DNA from: Piezodorus guildinii
Taxonomy: Eukaryota > Arthropoda > Insecta > Hemiptera > Pentatomidae
Length of the DNA: 64,000 nucleotides
NCBI GenBank assembly: GCA_023052935.1
Contig: CM041294.1
Coordinates: forward strand, 102,146,116-102,210,115
Reading direction: 5' to 3'
The notes below the pieces were generated by a model. The model saw only the letters and a program-made list of their open reading frames with translations, was not told the DNA's origin and searched no databases. Shown here piece by piece: positions 43,170 to 54,371 of the stretch. Numbering within the stretch: the stretch's first letter is position 1; every line of letters starts with the position of its first letter. The translations under genes were made by a program, and so were the position numbers.

Positions 43170-45461
43170 CTGAATCATGTCTAAGCATGAGTTTATGCAC
43201 CTTAGTGCTAATTAAAGATATTAAAAAATATATTTCTTTTTATAATCAATCGATTACCGTTACTAGTTGGTGCGTATGTTCATGTTACTAAGGAAGTATC
43301 TCCGTAATGTGATCAATTTGATAAAGATTATGTATTGTAATATACAGTTATTAGCATAATATTATAGTACATCATAACTTATATTCCCATGTAAGTGCTT
43401 GAAGACGGAAACTACAAGTAATTTATTCTCTTCTTTACTCCCTATTCCTTTTTTTTTTTACTTTCAACACCACTATATATGTATATATACGTGATATATA
43501 TCAAAAAGATTGAGTGTGTTCTCTTCTTAACGTTTTCATAATTTTGGAAGAGGTTTTTTTTTTATTGTCCGGTCCAATCCTTAGTTGTTTCTCCATTTTA
43601 GTTGTCCTTTTTTTGAGGATTGGTTTCCTTTTTTAGACCAAGAATACAGTCACTGGATCTATTTTTCACTTCCCCTAAAAAGTTATTTTTTTCTTATTGA
43701 GGAAATTAATGGGTTAATGGGTTACCCTGGAGTTTGTTGTGAGGACCCTATTATTATGTTTACACTGTGTAATCAAGTGAGAAGACGTTAGGCCTTACTG
43801 GAGAATACTCCCTGGTAATCTGAACAGAAAATGCTTTGTGTTGATAAGTTCAGCTCAAGAACATTACATCAAAACCCTTTTATATTTTTAGAGCTCTGTT
43901 ATATCATTTAAAATTTTGTAGTGATATTATATACTAATATAAATAACTAGACTTTTTTTTTTTTACAATGTGTATCGTTAAAAGATTTTCTAACAACCAC
44001 AAAGAAAAATATATAGAAGTTATCGCCTTTTATATCTTCGTAACTGGCTCCAGACCAAGAAGGTTGAATAATGAAGCATGCCTAGATCATAAATCTCTAT
44101 TATTGCGAAGAATCAAGGGCAAACATTCGAAAGAACTGTATTGCAAAACATGTTAGTTTATGTCTCTAACTTTAAATATTATTTATTATTTTTAACAACG
44201 TCAACTGTTGTATTGCCCATTATTTGGCCATATGTGATATTTCAGCAAGGTAGCAATAAATACGTATTCCACCTGCAACTCCTAACGACATATACGGTCC
44301 CACTGCTAACGATCCGATCATAAATTAAGGCAAATAAATACTCGGATGCCCAGCATACAAACAAGATTTTCAAAAAAGTATTCAGGTTTAATTGGGATAA
44401 TGATCTTTAACGTGTACCTGACATCGCACAGACTCGGAACCAACATTTTACGTCCCCTCCGAAGGAAGGCATAACTAAGAATTCTTTACCCCCATTAAAA
44501 ATCCTAAGGCCACTGGGGTTTAAACCTTGACCTTGAGCAAGGAAAGCTGTAATACTCCTCACTACTCTAGTGGTGACCCCTTTTGAAATAAATTTAACCC
44601 TTCAGTAATCAGTAAAATCCACTAAGAAACACCAACATTACTTTAATAAGAAAGCATCATGAATAATATCAATAACTACTTAGTAATTATTATTTACCAC
44701 CACTTCTGTATTCTATTAGCTTTTAAGTATCATATTACAACGCAAGAAGCCCAAAAAAAACTATATAATTTTTTTAAATTACTACAAACGCTTATATTTA
44801 TTATAAACACTTTTATGTTTTGAATCTCCCGTCCCTCGATCTCTTGGGTTTACGAAAAGTTTCAATATTGATATATTCTAATATGATGGAAATCAGTTTA
44901 ATGTAAAAAAAATATCAGCTCTCAAATTAAATTAAAATCATGCCAATTAAAAAATTTAAATGTTAAAAATTATGTAAAACTAAATTATTATTAAAATTAA
45001 GGAACATTGTAATTATATGCTTAATATTAAAAAAAAAGTATTATTTTTTCTCTAATTCTCATTTTAACTCCTTAGATTTTGCATTTCATATTCTTTTTTT
45101 TATCATTTTTTAATTTTCATCTTACCCACACACGAGCTCGCCTTAGTGGGATTGTGAGTGACTTCTACTTGCACTGTAAAATGTCTGTATTTTGATTTAA
45201 ATAAAGAATTTAAAATAAAATAAAAAAATGTGTATTTTGGTTTCATAAAATATATTATGTATCGCATGATATTGTATGTTTATATATTTTATTGAAATTT
45301 TATATCATATATTCTTATTGTAATCTTCATGTACTTTAATGCGGTATTTTTTTATATATGTTATTGTTCTTTTTTCTTTAAGGGCACCACGCCCGTAAAC
45401 AAACAATAATTAAAATATATTTTCTTGTTTTTTTAAGTTTTTTTGGATGTTTTTTAATTGG
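43170..45461. other. AT-rich spacer with two possible retroposon scraps
   Basis: 44430-44585 is GC-richer and, reversed, has a box B-like GGTTTAAACCC; it may be an old tRNA-derived SINE. 45130-45225 ends in AATAAAGAATTTAAAATAAA and A-rich sequence, like the 3' end of a retroposed transcript. Neither is certain. No coding gene is supported. Confidence 0.3.
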
Positions 45462-45853
45462 AACATTTAAAAAAGCACATACTACCTTCCATTCATCATC
45501 TAATCACTTTATTTCATAACGTCTTTTAACATTTTTTTATCCTAGTCGACGTTTCAGGGTTGTTTCCCCATTTTCAAGACTGAAACCCAAATTTATTTAT
45601 ACTTTCATTATTGAATAAAATTACATTATTTAAATATTTTTCTTTGAAAAATGAAGCTCAGCAATTTGTCATAACTATTTTGAAACTAACTAACTTTAAT
45701 TACCTATTCCTTGCTGCAACATTTTTCATCCTTCACTACATCTCATAGCACACTGCTACTGAAATGTCGACTAGGATGAAAAAATGTTAAAAGCTTATGA
45801 AATAAAGTGATTAGATGATGAATGGAAGGTAGTATGTGCTTTTTTAAATGTTT
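45462..45853. repeat. Large inverted repeat with Penelope/hammerhead-like inner ends
   Basis: The left arm 45462-45557 and right arm 45759-45853 are reverse complements over about 95 bp with few mismatches, around a 200-bp loop. Toward the loop each arm carries a TCGAC(G/A)TTTCAG-type motif. Just inside the left arm, in reverse, TGGGG...CCCTGAAACGTCGAC resembles a hammerhead stem II plus GAAAC. The last 28 bp of the right arm are also the first 28 bp of the duplicated segment 45826-46898. Confidence 0.75.
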
Positions 45854-46898
45854 AAAATATATTTATTATTAGTTTTAATTATCATACATTATGGAATGTA
45901 ATACTTATATGATCTCTGAAAAAAAATTATCTTTGACACCACTTTTTACCATCCATCCACCTAAAATATATTTTATAAAAAAATGTATACATTTTTTTCA
46001 TGATGACAATCATACAATAAAAGAGAGGATTTTTTTTTTATGCCGGAAAAAAACACCAGTAAAATCTACGTTTAATCATCATAAAAGTGTAATTTACTGA
46101 AGTAATATTGTAGTTTCAAGGGAGTGGCTTACAATGTAATTAAATTAAATTATAAAGTCATATAGCATTTGTAAATATAGAAAAAACGATATTTACAGGC
46201 AAATAGTTAATGATCAATTAATTAGTTATCCATGACATTAAGGATTGAGATTAATTTAATTAAATGATTTAACAAAGATTTGCTTAGGACGATGGGCATA
46301 AAGGGAATCTCTCATCCATTATCTGCAGTTCCCAGTAGCTCTCTTGAAGCGTGGTCCGTTCTAATGTTCTCAACTTTAATTTCCATTTCAAATTTTCTTT
46401 TTATTTGTTTCATGATTCTCCTGAGTTCAGAGAAATATTCTAACAAAAGTTGGGAACTTAAATAATATAAAAAAATTTATTCGTTTAAAACGGTTAACAT
46501 GTGAATTGTATTGAGAGATAATTTAAAGGCAATGTTCATGTTTTGAACATATTTTCAGTCACGAAATACTTTAAAAAATAATTAAATTATAAATGTTTCT
46601 CTATCTTCATATTTATTATATATAAATAATTTAACATCAGTATTGCTTCAATATAACTGGGAAATGATATAAATATATGGTAAAACACATGATAGGTGAA
46701 AAAAATACCTATTGCCGTCTTATTTTAAGTTGCCTCAGTGGATTGTTAGGAATAGATATGGAGGAGAGATTCTGGATAAGCGGGTTTGTGTGGGCAGGGA
46801 GTTTGGAATCAAGAGAGGTATATCTATTTTCGGCTAAGCCTTCTACTAATGGGATATTGGGGTCTTTATGGAGGATTTTATTAGCAACAAAGTAAGTA
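45826..46898. repeat. Duplicated 1.1-kb segment, copy 2
   Basis: Partner of 40679-41786 in the same orientation. The same 61-codon ORF is at 46280-46465. Here the Jockey antisense part continues past the duplication end (to about 46990), whereas copy 1 is cut off by RTE-like sequence, so copy 2 has the more original right side. Confidence 0.85.
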
Positions 46899-46990
46899 GC
46901 CTTAAGGATTTTTCGAAGGATTGCAAGGATTAGATGTCAAGAGGAAGTTTAGTGGACCCCAATATCTCAATGCATGAGTGCAGTGAGCCT
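46776..46990 (-). pseudogene. Jockey 3' coding fragment
   Basis: The antisense AAGCGGGTTTGTGTGGGCAG, GGTCTTTATGGAGGATTTTATTAG and CTTAAGGATTTTTCGAAGGA blocks match the C-terminal coding region of Jockey copy A at 5480-5700. It is a short dead scrap, 5' and 3' truncated. Confidence 0.7.
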
Positions 46991-47046
46991 AGATAAATGA
47001 CATTAAATAAAAAATTAAAAAATGGATCTCCATATATAAAGGATTG

Positions 47047-47130
47047 AAATAAAATATATATTAAGGGAAAGTATGGCGATCGTGAATAATTTTTAAAACG
47101 AGTATTCACCGGAGATTCACGTTATAGGAT
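47047..47130 (+). repeat. Rep-A fragment (start side)
   Basis: TTAAGGGAAAGTATGGCGAT...GTGAA and CACCGGAGATTCACGTTATAGG match the Rep-A start block. Together with the end-type scrap at 48624-48660 in the same orientation, it may be one Rep-A copy split by later insertions. Confidence 0.65.
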
Positions 47131-47399
47131 CTCCTGAATCCAGAAGACATATAAAAGTAAGAAATAAGTTATCGATTTTTGAAAGTTCGTTTTTTATTTT
47201 ATTAAAATAGAAACCATGAAGATAGACTAGGCCAAGTTATCTTCCTGATTTATTTTCAATAACTTCTTACCTCTGAAAGATAGGAATTTTCCCGAAGGCA
47301 TTTCTTTTCCAGTTTCCTCAAGAAAGGAAATAAGTTCTATTTGTTTCTTCCCTTCAGGAGGAAATGGAAACAGTTAATTTGCTCTCAGACAGTTTTGTA

Positions 47400-47600
47400 T
47401 CACGAATCCTCGCCTTCTTGATAGGGCAGAGGATCGGTGCACGCAGTTGGTTCGATCCTCAATTTAGATATTTCCTCTCACTCCTCTCTACTAGCCTCTC
47501 TAACATACAAGTTCCTTAAAGTTTGTATGAACGAAGTTGTACTATGAAGCTTCCATTTAGTATGTTATTCTACTACGAAGGAATTCAATTATCTTATAAA
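47400..47600 (+). mobile_element. Possible tRNA-derived SINE scrap
   Basis: A perfect box B-like GGTTCGATCC lies at about 47450-47459, and a weak box A-like TAGGGCAGAGG lies about 35 bases upstream. No tail or second copy is seen, so this is tentative. Confidence 0.3.
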
Positions 47601-47608
47601 TCTTACAA

Positions 47609-47734
47609 TGAATCCTCATACGAGACTTAAACGACAAGAAATCGCCAGTAGATACATATCACTACAGTACTTACTCGACAAACGTTTAAAACTTCCGATT
47701 TATTAATAAAAAATGCTCATTTATGTTAGCATCA
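47609..47734 (+). pseudogene. Jockey coding fragment split by a nested LINE (left part)
   Basis: It reads NPHTRLKRQEI...LQYLLDKRLKLPI, matching Jockey copy B, with stops in the part after. The match resumes at 48545-48600 (IIRTIWAYGIDPWG). The two parts join correctly if the intervening LINE and one 12-bp repeat are removed. Confidence 0.8.
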
Positions 47735-48346
47735 AATAATAAATCAAATCATAAATATAAAGCCTGTCAAAAAATATCTTTAGAGCTAAAGTGGCTAAAC
47801 ATAGAAATTAATCCTGAAAAAACAAAGCCTATTGTTTATTCGTTCCAGAAGGGTAAGAAAAAACTTCCTTCAGGATTTAATCTCAATAATTTCCAAATTA
47901 AACTGTCTAAAAATATTGTATATCTTGGAATCACGTTCGACAGACACTTGAAATTTTCAGTCCACTTTTCTAAAAAAATTAAATCTGTAAGGCGAAAAAT
48001 GTTTAGGCTTAACCATTTGATTTCATCTCCAAGTATATCTCTCCGACTAAAAGCGATGATATACAAAACAATTCTTCGTCCGTCACTGTTGTATGGCTCA
48101 CAACTTTTTCCACACGTGGCGAAATCAACGGAAAAAAATGTCCAGGCATTTCAAAACGGCATTCTCAGAAGAATCGCAAAAGGGACAAAGAAATTACATG
48201 AAGAGATGAAAATGCCAACAATTAAAAACTTTATGAGTGAGAGGAATTTAAAGTTTTTCGAATCAACGAAATTTGTAAATAACCCTATATTTAATCAACT
48301 AAAACCCCCAGGAATACCTCAGCGATGGCAGAAACTCAACAAATAA
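47735..48346 (+). pseudogene. Reverse transcriptase C-terminal part of the nested LINE
   Basis: About 203 codons without a stop cover the RT region after the catalytic box and the thumb: WLNIEINPEKTKPIVYSF, YLGITFDRHLKFSVHF, KAMIYKTILRPSLLYGSQLF and QNGILRRIAKG, ending IPQRWQKLNK. It lacks endonuclease, fingers and the catalytic box because of 5' truncation, but the frame has no breaks, so the insertion is young. The ATG at 47723 that opens the frame belongs to the target duplication. The pattern is Jockey-superfamily; the clade is not fixed. Confidence 0.85.
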
Positions 48347-48544
48347 ATAAATTAGTTTAAGTTTTAGTTGTAAGGCCGAAACAAACTAGAAGGTGAGCCC
48401 CATCACCTGAATTATTATTCATAATGTTATTAATCCAGAAGTTACGTTAAAGAGTTGCAACTCCTTAAAATGCACGATTGCAGAAAAAGGAGAACTTACC
48501 AGCATTGCAGGAGCTTAGAAGAAAAAAAAAAAAAAAAAAAAAAA
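47735..48544 (+). mobile_element. 5'-truncated LINE nested in a Jockey fragment, 12-bp target duplication
   Basis: ATGTTAGCATCA occurs at 47723-47734 and 48545-48556, exactly flanking a LINE 3' part with a coding end, a 3' UTR (48347-48520) and a poly(A) run to 48544. The family differs from the surrounding Jockey. The first-strand insertion stopped early, so only the last ~800 bp is present. Confidence 0.9.
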
Positions 48545-48600
48545 ATGTTAGCATCATTAGAACTATCTGGGCATATGGAATCGACCCTTGGGGTTTAAAT
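48545..48600 (+). pseudogene. Jockey coding fragment (right part)
   Basis: It continues the frame broken at 47734 with SIIRTIWAYGIDPWG, matching TIIRPIWTYGVELWD of copy B, then diverges. Confidence 0.7.
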
Positions 48601-48623
48601 TGATTATAAATTCATAAATTGAT

Positions 48624-48660
48624 TGTAACGGCTGAGGTAATTGAAAGTCGTGTGTTTTGT
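48624..48660 (+). repeat. Rep-A fragment (end side)
   Basis: ACGGCTGAGGTAATTGAAAG and GTCGTGTGTT match the Rep-A terminal block (compare 19395-19422). Confidence 0.6.
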
Positions 48661-49560
48661 AAAAAAAAAAATCTGTATAGCGACACCCGAATCAAATAGC
48701 GGTATAAAATATATTTTTGGACTATTTCTCATACCTACCAAATATACATTAGAAAATTCAAAAAATTGTTAAAGCCGTTTCTGAAGATTACGACCACAAT
48801 CACCGAAAAATGAGATTTGTATATATTAGATAATAATTTTTAATGAAATCCAGTAAGAGCGTAAATGATAGTACTCGGAAACGGGCAGGTTTTCAGTATT
48901 GAAGTTCCGGTTTGCCAAAACTCCTATAGCAAATTGACAAAATATATCCTGAGCCGTTCTTGTTTCAACCTAGGAGGAATATTTGTGACGGTTTGAGCTT
49001 TATAGGAGATTTAATGGGGGTTAAGGTGGCTTATAACGTTATTTTAATAGTAATTCTGTCTAAATAAATCACAAGCACCAAATTTAAAGCAAACATAATT
49101 AATAACAGCAAACTAATCTCAAGATTTATTTATAATAAATAAATGTGAAAGGAATTAGTAAACAAAGAAAGTCAATGACTGAGCATCAAAGCCTTATTAG
49201 GATTAGGTAATAAAATGTTTTGATTGGGATAATAAAATCGGTAAATCAAGCATCTTGGAACCTAAAAAAATTGGATGAGGATGTAATCGTAAATCTTCTT
49301 AACAAGAAATGCTCAGTGGAGAACTTTTTCTTTGAAAACAATGATGAAAACCACTTAAGTGAAATAAAACTTTTTTTTCTCAATAGAGAGCTACTTTAAT
49401 TAAGTAGATGTTGCTTAGTTCAGATATTTTACAGGTTTATGTTGCCATTTATGAGACAAATCTAATTATTTTAACTAGCTCCAAACTACAACAGTTAGTT
49501 GCCCTAATTAGAATATTTCTTTGATAAATATAAGGCCGTTTTACAAAAGAATTCTTGGAT
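48661..49560. other. AT-rich, with a worn interspersed repeat at about 48670-48840
   Basis: CCTACCAAATATAC...TTAAAGCCGTTTCTGAAGATTA...GAGATTTGTATATATTAGAT has the wording of common arthropod non-coding repeat ends, judged from memory only. No gene is supported. Confidence 0.3.
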
Positions 49561-49640
49561 ATATTTTTTTAAACCATTTATTTTATGTACAGTCATCGCA
49601 ACGTTTCAGCCAAACAAATATTAAAACAAAAGAACAATTA
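49561..49640 (-). repeat. Possible Penelope-type end scrap
   Basis: On the minus strand TTTGGCTGAAACGTTGCGATGA resembles the GAAACGTT half of the hairpin motif at 43126-43165. The other half is missing. Low confidence. Confidence 0.3.
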
Positions 49641-49940
49641 CGACAATGATGAGAAAAATAGAATATTTCGTTTTAGGTTATCTTGAGTAAATAGAAAAAG
49701 GCAGAAATAAGAAGAGTTAAACATTAGTATGTGATCCACACAATAAGAAAAAATGATCTTAGAAGTATAATACAAGAAATACAAAGGAATAACTGTTTAA
49801 ATTATTTGAAAATAAACACAAAAAATATTACAATCAATAATTAAAAGTTCAAAAATATCAATCTATAACATAACCACCCCTAACAATCTTGCCTAATCAT
49901 AAAAAAGTGTCCTTATTCTTTTAGGTGAAGGTAAAATTTC

Positions 49941-50187
49941 TATGAATAAAATTGGAGGCTGATGTCTACTTCATCACTATTTTATTGAAAAAAATTCGCA
50001 CTATGTTTCGGCTACAATGCCATCTTCAGGTGCAGTGGAACAATGTGGCTTTGACTGGAAAGCAGCTACTCACACTACATCTAAATTCTTCCACTGCACC
50101 TGAAGATGGCATTATAGCCGAAACTTAGTGCGAATTTTTTTCAAAAAAATAGTGGTGAATTAGACATCAGCCTCCAATTTTATTCGT
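49941..50187. repeat. Head-to-head inverted repeat with two hammerhead-like cores
   Basis: Arms 49941-50040 and 50089-50187 are reverse complements over about 99 bp with few mismatches, around a 48-bp loop. Reading outward from the loop on either strand, each arm gives CACCTGAAGATGGC...GCCGAAAC. That is a CUGANGA box, a short GGC/GCC stem and GAAAC, the arrangement of a hammerhead core. On the plus strand the boxes are at 50100-50106 and 50120-50124. Inverted terminal-repeat pairs of this kind are known for Penelope-like elements. No RT or GIY-YIG ORF is present. Confidence 0.7.
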
Positions 50188-50234
50188 ATGTCCTTATTCC
50201 TTTCATCAACAGTTGTAATTTAATCAAACAAAAA

Positions 50235-50375
<141 letters not shown>

Positions 50376-50659
50376 ATATAAATGCTATTTTATAGTGTCT
50401 TATAAAATTTAGTGTCTTAAATTGCAAGAATAAAACCAACGAAAAATAACAGAAATAAAAACGGAAATGAGTAATAGTAATAAATTAAAATGTAGCTTCT
50501 AAAAAGAATAATTCTAATAGTTAATAACAAAACTAGACAAAAAATTATATATGTGCCTATATACAAATTTTACATGAAGAGAGCCTAGCATTATTGTATC
50601 GCTATTGATAAATAAGATAGATGTGCAAATGCAACACAAAATAAGATATTATATTTAAT

Positions 50660-51000
50660 TGATCGCTTATCTATGTTTTTTACTAATTTTTGTAGGAATT
50701 TGTAAGCATATTATAGTTTCTTTGGAACTGGACAAAAAGGGAGTAGACTTGAAAGTCGGAAGAGTATCGGCGTGATGAATATCTGAAGAAATACAATTCC
50801 ATACGGACGAGGAGCTTGTTAGGAAGCATCTGTCAGAAGCTGCGGTTTGACGGGGCGTTATATACAAGTCTGAAGGCCCGCAAGAGTATTGCGTGAGTGG
50901 ACGGAGGATTTGAATAAAACATCTGAGTGTACGATGGGTGATGGGATTGGAGAGATTGGATGAGGGAGGATGCTAGGAAGTACTTAAGTAACGGTAGGAA
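50660..51000 (-). pseudogene. LINE C-terminal fragment, CR1/Jockey-like
   Basis: The minus frame (50867-50667) reads YITPRQTAASDRCFLTSSSSVWNCI, then a LPTFKSTPFL end. This matches the usual last motif of CR1- and Jockey-like proteins (a Trp-Asn followed by Leu-x-x-Phe-Lys) and is comparable to INLYIPSHRSASFKKSF in the LINE at 15804. The upstream part to 51000 is GC-richer and frameshifted. No tail is seen. Confidence 0.55.
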
Positions 51001-51009
51001 AGGTAAATT

Positions 51010-53496
51010 CTTTTTTTTTTCTATTAAGCATTTGAACTAAAATAACATTTAATTTATTTTATTATAAAATCTACATATTTACAATATTTCTACACTACCA
51101 TACTTAAGCTGATCGAACCAATTGACTAATATTCCTGTCTACTGAATGTAGTTTTACCAAATATTATTTTACAAAAGGAAAATATACAACAAGGAAATTA
51201 AAATTTAACAATTAAATTAATTGATCGACTCTTAAAAAAAACAAAATCTATTTTAAAACATACGATGTGAAAATACGAAAATTGTTGAAAATGAAAATTT
51301 TTCGTTAGGAACTTATGTTCACTGATGTAATATCATATGACATCCTCTGTAACCCAAATGTTGCCTACCTGAGGGTTGCGTGGTTCTTCCTCTACGTGAT
51401 ACAGGAATGCAAATGATCACTGACCCCCTTTATAACTACACGTGGAATGCCGTGGACTCATACAGAATTAATTGGAAAGAGCATCCGAGTAGTAATTAAA
51501 TATAAAAGCAAAATAGGGAAGGTTATTCAGTTTTGAATGATTAGTGTACGTTAAAAAAAAGAAGTAGAAATATCAACAAGAATTGGTAGTTTTGAAATCA
51601 AAACCATAATAAAATTTCATTTGGATACAAAATTGTGTATTAATTTTCGATGTATTTTTAGTAGCTGTGTATGTAATATTTGTGTAAAATACCTTCAAAT
51701 TCCTATAATACTGACATAATTTATTTATCTACTAACATAATCCATTCACTAATGTTAAATAATTTAATATCACCTTTATATAAATGTATCCATTAATTTA
51801 TTTTAGATTTTATCTGGCAGGCATTTTTTAAGAGCTTAGATTTAAAACATGGAAAATCCATTAGCTTTTAAATAAGTTTAAAAAAACATAGTATTGATTT
51901 ATGAAATGATGAATGATCATATCAGGGGGAAAATTTATATGAGATTGAAAAGAATAAATTAAACAATATAAAATATAACTTATTCTTTTAAGCATATGTA
52001 AAATAACAACTGTCATTAATAAGGATCACCTGTTTCAATACATTTTTATTTATATGAGGTAAGGAAGATTATAATTGGTTATACTTATGTTCAAAGTGTT
52101 AGTTTCGTTTTCTTATATTGTTTGTACTTTTGCCATTTATAAAACAACGTGTAATTTAATTCGCTTACAGAAATACTTGTATCCTTTTGTCAATTTAATT
52201 ATGTTTATATTAAATTGAAATTAATGCAATTTGTAAAACATTACAGAGAATAAAATCACGTTTTAACAACCATACACATATTTATGGATAATTACAACTG
52301 AAATCATAAAGATGCAAAATTCATGGTATAAACGTATACCGACCATCCATTAAGGTATATAAGCAGTAGTAAGAATATATTTCTGTATAATATTAATTTA
52401 CCAAAAATAAATGTATATGATATATCAAGAACATATGTCCAGCTTAAGGGATATAAAACCGTATATTTAATAACTAAATAATGTTCGAGAGTAAACTATA
52501 TATTACAAGCGGAACTTGGTTATTTAGCCTCATAGGACGTTAAATATGTCCACGATCGGAAAACTTTTCCTTACTATAAATTTGATATGTATAGGGTAGG
52601 GAAAAGAAACCAAAAATAATAATAATATCTAATGTTTTTTTGTGATAATAATAATACTTCATTAGCATGAATAGTTATGAAATTAAAAAGAAAAGGAAAA
52701 TGCTATTTGTATTTATTTATGCATTGAAGTAGGTTGATTATTGCAGCATGTGTTGTAGCAGTCAAATATACTTCAGATCGCTTGTGCATAAAGCATTTTT
52801 ATTCGACCTCATTAGGATCTATTTATTCACTAAAATATAAAATAAAGGGAGCAATCACATTTCTTTTTAGATATATTGCGTATAGAAAAGGTATTAAACT
52901 AACGTTGTATATGAGGAAAAGGACATATGTAGACATATTATAGCTCTAATAAAATTTAAGTATCATTCCATTACCTAGTGCCACTCACTTACTATGAAAA
53001 TGTGATGGAACCCCTATATCCAGTTCTTGGTCAAATTGTAAAACATCGGCACTACTAAATTTGATTAACTGGCAAAAGCCGGCGCTGTGGGGCTATAGTA
53101 CCCGCAATGCACGAGAAACCTACCACCATGAATTCTTTTATACACTTGCAGTTATGAAACTGTTGTTTGCTGTTAATTCATTAACGTCACATTATGCAAC
53201 AATAGCTAATCGGACGATGGTGGGAGTCCTAAATTTTGCCTATCCAGGTTTATTTTTTAGATATATTTCGTATGATATTTATTAGTTATAAATATATTAA
53301 GCCTCATATATCTGATTTAACGAAGAACTCACATAATAAAGTAGATTATTTCTTAAATATAATTTTCTCATATCCATCACAACCATATTTAGAAAACATT
53401 TTAGCGACGAAATAAAAAGTAAAGAAAAACCTATAACCAAACCGACTAGAGCAAAAGTATTAAAATTTGTTCTCACAGATAAAGTTTATAAAATAA
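51010..53496. other. AT-rich spacer, no gene seen
   Basis: 53175-53230 shares a worn motif (GCTAATCGGACGA with AACGT before it) with 62225-62262, so a low-copy repeat is likely. The ORFs at 52734-53285 show no family match. Confidence 0.35.
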
Positions 53497-54371
53497 AAAA
53501 TCTGGTGCGGGCAACACACGACTTTCACTTACCTCCATTTTTAAAATCAATGAAATAATTTTCAAATACAGTTAGAGATAAAAATACGTGAAATTATTAA
53601 GGAATTAATCAAATTGAATTTATATAGAAACATGTAAGATAATAGGAAATAATCAGTAAGATTTATCTTCTTTTCATCACTCTCCTTTAACTTTTAAAAG
53701 CTTGTGTATGAGATGATGTTTTTTCTAAAATCTTTAGCTTTCCAACGGTATATCATACATGTATATTACTGCTCATGTTCAAAAACGAAAAATTGCATTA
53801 AAAAATATTTTTCTGTTTTCTCCTTTAGTTGAGTATCGAATTTATTCAATTTATATATTTACCTGTTTCTCATGAGCGTTAACAAGATAATCTAGTTATT
53901 ATTATTGAATCTACAAAATTAAAGGTACTTTAGGGGAAGAAAATTTAAAATATCGGCATTTAAGCCCTGTCAGACCATCTTTATCCAAATAAAACCTACA
54001 TGATATTAAAGCCTATTAAATTTTACATCGATATAGCGAGCTTAATCAAAATCGTCCGAACCGTTTTCGAGAAAATCGAAAAAAGGTGCAAAATGCATAG
54101 TATAAAGTGCCTCTTCTGGTAAGCTCATTTTGATGAAAAAAGTTTTGTCACGTCTCGGGCTTATAGTTGTCTTAAATATGAAATTTCAGTTTCATAGAAC
54201 TTACCGTTTCCGCCCGGGAGTTACCACACACACACACACACACAGACTTTTTTGCGGGACTTGGTTATTTGGACTCAGGGGACCCTAAAACGTGTATTTC
54301 CGTTGAAAACTGGAATTCGAAAATTTTCACGATCGCAATACTTCCCCTTACTATATATAGTAAGTGAAAGT
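53497..54371 (-). mobile_element. Rep-A copy 3, uninterrupted
   Basis: Reversed relative to copies 1 and 2. It starts AATCTGGTGCGGGCAACAC and then ACTTTCACTTAC (53521-53532). It carries the GGTATATCATACATGTATAT, CGTTTTCGAGAAAATCG, TATAGTATAAAGTGCCTC, CA microsatellite (54229-54243) and GGGACTTGGTTATTTGGACT blocks, and ends GTAAGTGAAAGT (54360-54371). The inner end-to-end length is 851 bp. The start block forms a strong palindrome (CTTACTATATATAGTAAG). No coding capacity. Confidence 0.8.
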
